A stretch of 64,000 bases of DNA, taken from positions 14,174,706 through 14,238,705 of the forward strand of contig NC_088296.1 in assembly GCF_032854445.1 (NCBI RefSeq), given 5' to 3'. The translations under genes were made by a program, and so were the position numbers. This document shows positions 11,501 through 23,500 of this stretch, in pieces. The notes under the pieces are model-generated. The model was not told the DNA's origin. It made no database searches and was given only the letters and a program-made list of their open reading frames with translations. Each line of letters starts with the position of its first letter. Within the stretch, counting starts at the first letter, position 1. The DNA is from Liolophura sinensis (taxonomy: Eukaryota; Mollusca; Polyplacophora; Chitonida; Chitonidae).

Positions 11501-14500
11501 CCAATATCCCGGGTTCATTTACCTGTACTTGTAAGGCGGGCTACTATCCGCTTCCCTGTCAGAAAATTACAACAGCCTGTATCGGTAAGTGGTAGGAATT
11601 CCCTATAAAAACACACAGCTTTTATATTTAATGAGATTTGTGGGTGATGGTGACAGTGTTTGATGGACAAATGTCTGCACGGGACGAACTAATGGAGGCA
11701 GTTCCAATTGCTTTGGAATAACACTTTCCTTAACGGTATGTTTCGATTAGCACAAAGTGTAAAAGCTGCTCAAAGTAGAATTCCTAAACTCCTTCAAAGA
11801 ATATGACATACATGTGAGCAACAGCTCCTATTACATAGGATATATAAGTGGTTCCTGTATAAGACTGTAACGTTTGAGTGGTAAGATTGTATCGTTAAGA
11901 CTAATCCGATAACTGGTAACCTGTACCGGTAGATGGTACCACCGCAATTCTAGGTGATTACGCGGCACTAGTAAGTGGCGCAATTTATCCCAAAGTATTA
12001 ATCTTTTTTAGGTTTAAGGGAAGAGCACTTTCATGTAGATGGACAAATATATACCCATGTAAGCTGTTGTGTTGATTTCTACGAGCATCGCGGTAAAATG
12101 GTAACAGTTTGATATTAGGCAATACATCGTATGTAGCATGAATTTGTAAGTGGTATGCAGTAAAGTTATACTGAGGGTGGTAATTAGCATTAAAACTGCA
12201 CAAGTGTTTTTGTAACCCTGTGTCAAGGGCTACAAAAATGTGTCGCCTTTGTGTCGCCTTTCACATTTATGCAATGTACAAGCAAACACACTATACATGG
12301 GAATGAGATCGACAGCAATTTGACATTAATGGAGATATTCGTAAGCATGGTTTTACTGGATGTGTCTTCTGTGCAAATACCACACTTTGATTAGAAAGTC
12401 AACCCATGTCGTTGATCACGGGGTAGAATCAAAAACACTGTGGAAGAAATCCTGAATGTCAAATACTACCGGTCAACTGAAAAGACTATGTATGTCCATA
12501 ATGGCGAGGTCCAATATAAGCAAACCAAATGTTGACAGATCAGAAGCAAAATTATACCGATCAGTGTAACATGTCGCGGATAAATGTTAGACATGTCTAG
12601 AGTAGAAAAGGATTCATTGTGTGAATGGGATGTAATCAACAAACAAACATAAATTGTTGTGTACATGAAAAGTGCACCGTCAACATTATAAAGTGTTCCT
12701 GACAATACCCATTTACGCATGGACAATGCACGCAGCACAAAAGTAAGAGACTTACTTCACACCCTTTTCAAGCTCAAGTTCACCAAATGCAAAATGTCAT
12801 GCAACGCGCTCACCTAGAAGTATTTGTCCCTCTTACTGTCACTGCAACCATGATGAAAAGCATTGTTGGCATTGTCTGTTTTGTTGTTGTTCTTTTTCGC
12901 ATTTTTTTCTTATTTGCTTGTTTTAGCCAGCGACAACTGTGAGTCTGAACCTGTGGTAAATATATGTGGTAACTATGCCCTATGTACAATGGATCGTGGT
13001 CAAGTCATCTGTCAGTGTTAAGAAGGGTGCAGAAATGGACCCACTGGGAATAATGGCTGTATTCCAGGTTGTTTATATAACGTCTTTGTACTTTGCTGTG
13101 TAATTATTCCGATAGTTAAACCCACACGATCTTCTACAAGTTGTTTCTTAGTTTGCGATGGATTCCAGTGTACTTACTACCCTCATTAAAAGATATCCGT
13201 TATAAGCTTCTCAATGCAATACACCAGCCATCAATGGTCTTAGGCGTAGCTAAATTGCAGGGTTACCAAAATAACTGTTTGCGTCATGTATAGCCGTTTG
13301 GTGTCTCGAGAACTAGACAGCCACTGTGCCGTGTGGAGATGTGTATGATTTACATTTTACGTCCTTTCACTAAAACAAAATGTGGTATTTGTTAAAGGAA
13401 TTGACCAAACGTGCACCTATGTGCATTACATACATTGTTGTTTGTTGACCATTTGATGTTTACACCTAAATTTAGATTGTTATGTATGACTATTTAACGT
13501 CTTCATGTACTGTTAGTCTGCGGACCTTTGTGAAAGCATAACAGGCCCTGTTATATATGTACAGCGCGGACCTGGCCGAAAGCACCTCGTTCAATGCTCT
13601 GTTTATTTAACTGGCTGTTCATTGGCTGTTAATTCTGTGTCTAAGAATAGTTGAATCCACCTGGCACGTATATAAGCCGTGTTTTCTGTGCAGAGAGGAG
13701 GTATTTTTGCTGCATCCACTGGGAGCCAGGAGAGTGTGCGACGCTCTCGTATCGAGTCCATTATATTTATATGAGCTGGTGATGCCAGTTTCATTTGGGA
13801 GGACAGATTTTTAGGCCGGCACCGTTTGTGTTACCACAGTAGTACTGATGTCTGGTTATGTGAATTTCTGCGGAAGTCACGTTTATTGGTGTTCGGATCT
13901 TTATTATGATTATACAGTGTTGACTGTGTAGTTTGTTTAACACGCTGACCTCACCTGACCGACAAGTCGTCAAGGGACTCTAAACTGAAGTTTTCAGTTT
14001 TGCAAAGGACGTTCGTTCTGCCACAAGGTGACATTACTCTACGTCTCTGAACGGCTCGTTTGTGAGCTTCTGCGGGAGTTGTGACTGATCTGAAGTGGAT
14101 TATACCTCCATGCCTGTATTTATCCTGTGTTGTGCTCTGCGGGTGTGACGTCATTCAAAGGCTTGACTGTTTCAGTTCTGTGTAACCTGTGTACTGTGTT
14201 CGTGTTCGCTAACCTGCGAAGTACCTGTCTAGGACAATTTGTGAATTGTGTGGTTTATCCCATGGTCCCTTTACGTTGGATTTCCTGGAATACATTCCTT
14301 GGGATGCAAAGGTGAACTGGAAACTTGTAAAGACCGGTAATACTGATGTGTATGTTGTTGTTGTTGAACTGTGTGTAAAACTGTACGTCTCATTTTATAT
14401 ATAAAGCATTGTTTACATTGTAATATTGAGTCACTGAGTCTGTTTTCTGTTGCTGTTTTCAATACCGTAACAGAAATTGGTGACCTTGTCCGGGAACTGA

Positions 14501-17500
14501 TTGTTTCCCTTTTGTTTTGCACCGGATATTTGAAGTTAAACACAAGTGAGGAAGCGATTGCTTAATTTTAACGGTGAATGATTCAGTGGCTAAATATTTA
14601 CAATGGGAGATTTTGATCCTAAACAGTTTGTTAATGCGCCCGATCAGGATGTTTTTGAGAGTTTAAAGAAGGAAGACTTGGTTAAGTTAGGGACATTTTT
14701 AGGTTTGTCCATAAAGTCTTCATGGAGGAAAAGAGATATGCAGCATACTTTGTTGAAACATTTAGTGGAGATAGGAAGTTTGATAGTTCTGCATTATCTG
14801 ATTATGAGTTCGAGGGTCAGTCTGATGCCGAGCTTAAGTTTAAGCAGTTTGAGTTAAAGTTGAGATTGGGAAAGAGGAGAGAGAGAAAGAGAGGGAACAT
14901 GAGAGAGAGAGGCAAGAAAAAGATAGGCAACATGAGATAGAGTTAGAAAAGTTGAAAATGCAGAGAGGGAGAGAGGAAAGAGAGAGGGAAGTGCAGAGAG
15001 AGGAAAGGGAGAGGGAAGTGCAGAGAGAGGAAAGAGAGAGGGAAGTGCAGAGAGAGGAAAGAGAGAGAGGCAAGAAAGAGAGAGGGAAAGAGAATTGGAG
15101 TTCCAAATGAAAAAGTTAGAGGTAGAGAGAGATGAGAAACCGGGTCCTTCCGGTAGACAGGGTACAGGATTTGATGTGACCGAATACATTCGGTTAGTTC
15201 CATCCTTTCAGGAAAAAGAGGTGGATAAGTATTTTCTGCATTTTGAGAAAATTTGCAAATAGTTTGAAGTGGCCTAAAGAGTTCTGGACTATGTTGTTAC
15301 AGAGTGTGCTAATTGGGAAGGCCAGGGAAATTTACACTCAGTTAAGTGTAGAGAATGCTTCCAATTATGACTATGTGAAAAAGGTAATTTTGAAGGGTTA
15401 TGAATTGGTGCCTGAAGCTTACCGCCAGAAATTTCGTAACTGTGAAAAAGGTAGAGATCAGACATACGTTGAGTTTCTTCGAGCTAAGGAGCAGTTGTTT
15501 GATCGCTGGTGTATAGCCAAGAAAATAGGCAGGGATTTTGAAAGCTTGCGTCAGCTTGTGCTGGTAGAAGAGTTCAAGCGTTGTATTCATAATGATGTAA
15601 AGGTGTTCGTTCATGTGCAGAAGGCGAGTACACTTGAAGAGGCAGCCAGTTTAGCTGATGATTATTCCTTGACACATAAGGTTACATACACGGGTAAGCC
15701 ATTTAATTCATTTATACGTAGAAATACCCAGTCACATGCAACAGGTAGAGGTAGCTCTACACAGAAGAGTTCTACACCAGGCTCCAATGGTTCTACAGCT
15801 CATGGTTCACGTAGTTCAGATTGGAATGGTGGCCCTCGAAATAGGGTCACTTGTAATTTTTGCAAGCGGGTAGGTCACGTGATGAGTGAATGTTACAAGT
15901 TGCAAAGGAGACGGGAAGCTCAGAATGAGTCTAAGCCCACAGGTCTTTGTGTTGCAATGCACAAAACATTGCCGCACGTTACATCAGCAGTTAAAAGCAG
16001 ATCTGAGTTAGCTGACATGGGATTGGATAAGATTCCCAAATGCTCTATGGATAGCTTCGCTCCGTTTATCAATTCTGGTTCAGTGTCGCTTAGAAGCGAC
16101 ATGTCTTGTGCTACCCCTATAAAGATATTAAGGGATACTGGGGCATCTCAGTCTCTGTTGTTGATGAATACTCTGCCCTTTTCTGAAGAGTCATACTCTG
16201 GGGTTCGTGCCCTTATTAGAGGTGTAGAGTCTAGTGACTTTGTCAGTGTTCCCCTTCATGATATTTATTTGTCATCAGATTTGATATCTGGACCTGTCAG
16301 GGTAGGCATTAAGCCTTCATTACCTTTTGAGGGTATTCATTTGTTGTTGGGGAATGACTTAGCACATGATAAGGTTACTGTTGATCCCTTAATGGTTGAT
16401 AAGCCTTCTCTGAATTCAGTCACAGAGCCAGTTGAAAGCGAGATAGCGGGTTTATATCCGTCCTGTGTTGTTACAAGAGCTATGTCTAGAAAAGTCAGTA
16501 CGGACCAGGGTAGTACTGTTGATTTGAGTGAGACTTTTCTCAACAACATGTTGGATGGAGATTCTTCCAAATTAGACAGCCAGCAGGAAGTAGATACTAA
16601 TTTTGTTAATGGTGATCAGCCATTTTGTAGGACTACGTTGATTGCTGAACAACACAGTGATCCAAGTATTTCTTGCTTGTTTAATGATGCAGCTAAAGAT
16701 GGTGAATCTTTACCTGACCCATGCTACTACTATGTCAAGTCTGGCATATTGATGCGGCAGTGGAGACCTCCCGATGTTTCGTTGGAGGATGAATGGGCAA
16801 TTAAGCATCAGGTAGTTGTGCCCAAGCCTTATCGTAAAGACATACTGACTATAGCGCATGAAACGCCGTTAGCAGGTCATTTAGGTGTTAATAAGACCTA
16901 TCATAAGATTCTCAGTCATTTTTATTGGCCAGGAATAAGGAAAGATGTTACTGAATTTTGCTGGTCTTGTCATGCATGTCAGTTAGTGGGGAAACCTAAC
17001 CAGACAATCCCCAAAGCAGCCTTGAGGCCTATTCCTGCAATTGGTGAGCCATTCAGTAGAATCTGAATAGATTGTGTTGGTCCGCTACCTAAGACAAAGT
17101 CTGGAAATCAGTATATGTTAACCATAATGTGTACTTCAACTCGTTTCCCTGAGGCAATTCCACTAAGGAATATTACTGCCAAGACTGTAATTAAGGCTTT
17201 AGTTAAGTTGTTCACCATGTTTGGTCTGCCTAAGTCAGTACAGTCAGACCAGGGTTCAAATTTCATGTCTGGTGTGTTCCAACAAGTTATGCATGAGCTA
17301 GGTATTAGCCAGTATAAATCCTCAGCTTATCACCCACAAAGTCAAGGAGCACTAGAGAGATTCCATCAGACACTGAAAAGTATGATAAGAACTTACTGCT
17401 TTGAGACAGGGAAAGATTGGGACGAGGGTGTACCTTTGTTAATGTTTGCTGTAAGAGAGTCTGTACAAGAGTCACTTAGATTTAGTCCATTTGAGCTTGT

Positions 17501-20500
17501 GTTTGGCCATACTGTGCGTGGTCCACTACAGTTGTTCAAGGAAAAGTTTGTGTCTGGTGATAGTGACAATGTTAACCTATTACAGTATGTGTCAAGTTTT
17601 CGTACTAAGCTCAACAGAGTATGTGAGTTAGCCAGAGACAATCTTACAGCTTCTCAGAAGAGTATGAAAACTAAGTATGACAAAGAGACAGTAAGACGCA
17701 GATTTGAAGTTGGTCAGAAGGTATTGGCCTTACTTCCAGTTAGTGGTAAGCCACTTGAAGCTCGTTATTTTGGACCTTATGTAGTAGACAAGAGGCTAAG
17801 TGATCTTAATTATATTATTTTCACTCCTGATCGGCGCAAATCTAGACAACTTTGTCACATTAACATGTTAAAGCCTTATGTAGACAGATATAGCACTGAT
17901 CTCAATGTTGTACATCCTAGTGGAGTTGCTATCTCTTGTTTTCCGGTGCCAAGTTGTAAGAGAGAGTTAAAGCGTTTTTTGGGCATGGCAGGTTATTATC
18001 GAAAGTTCTGTAGGAACTTTTCATTTGTTAGTGAGCCATTAACTCAGCTGTTAAAGAAAGGTGCTAAATTCTTGTGGTCCATTGAGTGTCAGAGATCTTT
18101 TGATAGATTAAAGGCCATGCTAAGCAGCGGCCCCATACTTGTAGCACCTGATTTTAATTTACCATTTAAGCTAGCTGTTGATGCTAGTGATATATCTGCT
18201 GGGGCAGTTTTGTTACAAGAAAATGAAACAGATCACGTTGATCACCCTGTATGTTTTTTCTCTCGCAAATTTGACAAGTGCCAGAGAAATTATTCGACAA
18301 TAGAAAAGGAGTGTCTGTCCTTGATTCTAGCATTACAGCATTTTGAAGTATACGTGACTTCGTCAAGTTACCCCATTGTTGTATATACAGATCACAATCC
18401 CTTGACTTTCTTGCACAAACTAAAAGGTAAAAACCGAAGATTGTTACGGTGGAGTTTGCTTTTGCAAGAATTTAATCTAGAGATTAGACACATAAAAGGG
18501 AAAGATAATGTCATTGCTGATTGTTTGTCACGTGTCTAGTTGGTTTTCTGCAGCTTTGTTTTTATAGACTGTGGTAAACGTTATTGTTATTCATGATTAT
18601 GAATATGTTAAAGAAAGTTTTATGCAAAACTTTCTTTCCCTGAAGGGTGGGGGTGTTATGTATGACTATTTAATGTTTTCATGTACTGTTAGTCTGCGGA
18701 CCTTTGTGAAAGCATAACAGGCCCTGTTATATATGTACAGCGCGGACCTGGCCGAAAGCACCTTGTTCAATGCTCTGTTTATTTAACTGGCTGTTCATTG
18801 GCTGTTAATTCTGTGTCTAAGAATAGTTGAATCCACCTGGCACGTATATAAGCCGTGTTTTCTGTGCAGAGAGGAGGTATTTTTGCTGCATCCACTGGGA
18901 GCCAGGAGAGTGTGCGACGCTCTCGTATCGAGTCCATTATATTTATATGAGCTGGTGATGCCAGTTTCATTTGGGAGGACAGATTTTTAGGCCGGCACCG
19001 TTTGTGTACCACAGTAGTACTGATGTCTGGTTTATGTGAATTTCTGCGGAAGTCACGTTTATTGGTGTTCGGATCTTTATTATGATTATACAGTGTTGAC
19101 TGTGTAGTTTGTTTAACACGCTGACCTCACCTGACCGACAAGGTCGTCAAGGACTCTAAACTGAAGTTTTCAGTTTTGCAAAGGACGTTCGTTCTGCCAC
19201 AAAGTGACATTACTCTACGTCTCTGAACGGCTCGTTTGTGAGCTTCTGCGGGAGCTGTGACTGATCTGAAGTGGATTATACCTCCATGCCTGTGTTTACC
19301 CTGTGTTGTGCTCTGCGGGTGTGACGTCATTCAAAGGCTTGACTGTTCCAGTTCTGTGTAACCTGTGTACTGTGTTCGTGTTCGCTAACCTGGCGAAGTA
19401 CCTGTCTAGGACAATTTGTGATTTGTGTGTTTATCCCATGGTCTTTACGTTGGATTTCCTGGAATACATTCCTTGGGATGCAAAGGTGAACTGGAAACTT
19501 GTAAAGACCGGTAATACTGATGTGTATGTTGTTGTTGTTGAACTGTGTGTAAAACTGTACGTCTCATTTTATATATAAAGCATTGTTTACATTGTAATAT
19601 TGAGTCACTGAGTCTGTTTTCTGTTGCTGTTTTCAATACCGTAACAGAAATAACTGGGTAATTCATATCTTAATATATTATTCCCAGTTAATATATTCAG
19701 CTCACATGAAAGTTAAGATGGAAGCCATCTTATATCACAGCTCCTACATATTGGGTTATTTTGGAGTAGGTCTGAAATGTTGTAGTGGGAGTTGCACGTA
19801 CTTTTAACACCATGTGTTTGCTTTCTTTCAGTTTCATCGTCAACTATCGTTGTAACCTCACCATCAACACAAAAGAGTACAACAACAACACCGATTGGTA
19901 TGTTCACCATATGACAGGTTTATAAACAAGTGCACTTAAAACAGTCACGCTATGAAAAGCACAGGACAGTTTGTTTCTCATCTAGCTAGGATAAGCACTG
20001 CAACCTTTTCAGAAATCAATAACATCAAATTAAATCTTCAATCTTTATCTGACTGGTTAAGCAACTGAACACTCTTTGATGTTTCAATATCCAGACAGTT
20101 TTGTTCGATGCTTGCTGGGCAACACTGTCTATCGGGGGCAGTCATGCCTTTTCTTCATTTCTTTCCACCCGTTAACAGTGCCCACATCGATAAAGCAGTC
20201 AAACAGGCCGGTCACGCCTCCAACTCACACAGCGTCCTTGCATTAGCGAGTATATTCACGTTTACATTTATACGTATCTTTCTCATTTCTGAGAAATAGC
20301 AAATCACCGGGGAAAATTAAAAGTCCATCATCCATCCATATATTCTGTAAATAAGCAGTTGGGTTGATAATTGTATTCACATATCCATGACCAACTTCCA
20401 AACAGTTTTGCAAGAACGAGACCTTACTGCTTTTTTAAGCGCGAGGCGTTTTCGTTTTTGTAAGCGCGAGTGAGTGAGTGCTTGTGGTTTAACGTCGTAC

Positions 20501-23500
20501 TTAACAATTTTTCAGTCATATGACGGCGAAGGAATCCTTAGGGTGCATGCACGTGTAATGTGCCTCCTTGTTGCAGGACGGATTTCCACCGCTCTTTTAT
20601 TTAGTGCTGCTTCACTGAGACGACTTACCGAAGGCAAGTAAGCCGCCCCGCCCGAGCCATTATACTGATACAGGTCAACCAGTCGTTGCACTATCCCCTT
20701 CATGCTGAACGCCAAACGAGGAAGTTGTGATGTCAAAGTTTTTGTAAGCGAGAGACATTAACGCTGTTGTCAAGGTGAGGGGCTGGTTGATTTACGAATT
20801 GAGTGTGACCTGACACCTTTTATGCCGCATCTTCATGACCTCTTTGCCAGGGCAGCATTAGTTTTGACATTGTGTAATATATTTATTCCTTGACAGAGGC
20901 TTGGTAAAACTACATGGATACATTGCCCATTACAATACTGCCAAAGTTTCCACACAGGCATATACCATGTATATGAGACAGCATGTCGTCTGAAATAACT
21001 CAAGTTGTATGATTTCCTGTCTTTTTGAAGCAAAATTATATAAACAAAAGGTTGAGTGATGTTATGATATGAGTGCAAAATGAATCCTTTAGAGGTCACA
21101 GGTCGAAAAGAATCCAGAAGGCTCTGTTGTACTAAGATCCGACAAACAATAGCACGAAAACTATGCAAACAGGCAAAACATTTCTATCAAAAATTTGTTT
21201 GCAAAATCTTCGTCAAAACCAGAAACTTCAGAGAAGACGTCACCGGGTTCTCCATTAGGCCAAACAACCACCTCATCAGAAAATAGAATGGGTGAAGAAG
21301 GTAGATTATAAGATTCAAATGTGAAACAGATGGCTATCCCCAGTGTATACCTAAGTGTCAGAAACAGATGGCTATCCCCAGTGTATACCTAAGTGTCAGA
21401 AACAGATGGCTATCCCCAGTGTATACCTAAGTGTCAGAAACAGATGGCTATCCCCAGTGTATACCTACGTGTCAGAAACAGATGGCTATCCCCAGTGTAT
21501 ACCTAAGTGTCAGAAACAGATGGCTATCCCCAGGGTATACCTAAGTGTCAGAAACAGATTGCTATCCCCAGTGTATACCTAAGTGTCAGAAACAGATGGC
21601 TATCCCCAGTGTATACCTAAGTGTCAAATCAAGTGTTGGCTTAAAAAAAAGGGTTCGATTTTTTGCATAAAATCCCTAAAACATATTGTTCTCGGAAAAC
21701 ACCCGTGGCAACTACAAGAGGATTCGTTCCGAAACAGACGCCTTTTTGCCTCTGTCTATATACATTAAACATTTTACCATGACGAATCAAATTTTTATTT
21801 CCACATGTTGGAACATCTTCTGTAGCCCTACACATTTTGTGTCCCCACTTCTTACTGTACATACAAGTTTCATCAAAACCAAAATATCTTAGGCATTTGG
21901 CGATATAATGGCGCTCTGTTGGTTTAAGAAAATTCCCCAAAATGCATCAAATTTTAAATGCTTTAAGGTTGAAATGATTTACCATATTACATACCTCACG
22001 CACAATATTATCGATTTTTGAACATTTCCACTGAAATTTACACCGTGTCCAAATGTGATCAGATTCGTTTTAAGAATATGTCAAAGATATGCTTTTGTTG
22101 TCCTGGAAAAAAACAACTGCCTTAGCAGAACCTGTCCTACCTTACTTTGGGCTAATCCACTTGCAACACGATAACACTGCCTGAGATAGCGTGAGCTACA
22201 TGGAAACGAACATGCCTTTATTGTAGATTTTAGGATTAACGCTGTTATATGTTCCGCTAAATCTGGATTCAAGGTCTTACTGTTGTAACAGAAGAGGAAG
22301 CTAATCTCTATATTTTTGATTTTCAGGCGGTGCATCTCAAACATTAGTAATAGCTCTGGCAGCAGGAATTAGCGGCGGCGTTGTTTTTATAACCATTGTA
22401 ATTATCATTCTGATAACCAGGTAAGAGCAGATGGAAATAAGGTCATTTGAAAAAATCAAACAGAAATTTGTGTCCCAGCTCTCCACCGTAATGCGCGACC
22501 CGGGTCAATAGTCATTAGAAGAATTTCCAACAAAATTCAACACAAACCTTCCACGATTTATATATAAATTTAGAAATTACAACGGATTCATGAAAAGTGA
22601 ACCAGTGATGACGGGAGTAAGATCCGATGGTTGGCTTCTGGGAATGAAGGAATCCAATCTGTATCCAAATCGTGTCTCATGCCAGATCATAAACAGTCAT
22701 TACTCAGGACATAACCGCTTCGCAGTACACCAGGTACTGATCGTCTTGTCGTCATGCTGTCACCAGCATGCAGACGCTGGATTCAAGCCTGTCAGATTAC
22801 TGCATAGCAGTCAGCCTGCAATTTGTTGACTGTGAACAATCCTTTTTTAAACATGGCATGTTTTTTTTGATAAACGTAATGTTGCAATTTTGTTTCATTG
22901 GAAACTAAAGGAAATGGAATGAAGAAAGTATGATGAAAAACTAGAACTGCGCATCTCCCTGAATATTTAAGTGTGGTCCTGGTGTAAATCTTTTAAACAC
23001 TGAATGCAAGTCTTTCTATTGTCAGAAGATGTCATCACAACGAGCACAGCGTCGACCAAAACACGAGTTCAGAGGTTACGGAAGAATCCAACCGTATAAG
23101 CTCAAACAACGCAGAGGCTAATAACACAACCACTCCGACATATACCAATATTACTCCGTTAGTTGTTATTCGAAGGGAAGTTTCCGTTTTTGATAGCAGA
23201 TCATCGATAGAAGATGACACCAACGATAATAATACTGACGAGCTGAACAATTCGGAAACGGTTGAATGCAGTGCGCCACACAAACCCCAGAAGAAGTTAC
23301 ACCAGATTCTGGATGAGAACTCCCTATACTCAAATGATAAGATTCCACACCACGCAGCCGTACAAAAGCAACGGGATGTGGTGAAACTGCCCACTCCACG
23401 GGGTCACACGCATCAATATGCAACTCCACACAGCGCGGATGTAAAATCAGCCAATCGGAACCCAGAATATACTCTGTTCGATCTGAATGGAAGAGGAAAC

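Larger units (their letters stand above)
13478..19646 (+). mobile_element. Gmr1-like Ty3/gypsy LTR retrotransposon, copy 1 (older)
   Basis: A complete LTR-internal-LTR unit of 6169 bp inserted in intron 5 of the EGF gene, in the same orientation. LTRs of 995 and 993 bp differ at roughly a dozen or more sites by eye, so this copy is older than the one at 25.3 kb. The coding region is broken by several indels in gag and a TGA in integrase. The domain order is gag, protease, integrase, RNase H, and the reverse transcriptase core is absent. No matching target duplication is visible: AGAT precedes the element, GAAA follows. Confidence 0.93.

Noticed and set aside
21201-21290. Ser/Thr-rich frame (KSSSKPETSEKTSPGSPLGQ) that could extend the stalk of the EGF protein
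   Set aside because: Composition fits, but no acceptor or donor in the correct phase was found.
21355-21768. Open frames with repeated SETDGYPQC-type peptides
   Set aside because: Product of the 38 bp minisatellite in an intron; the peptide repeats because the DNA does, and there is no start context or splice site.
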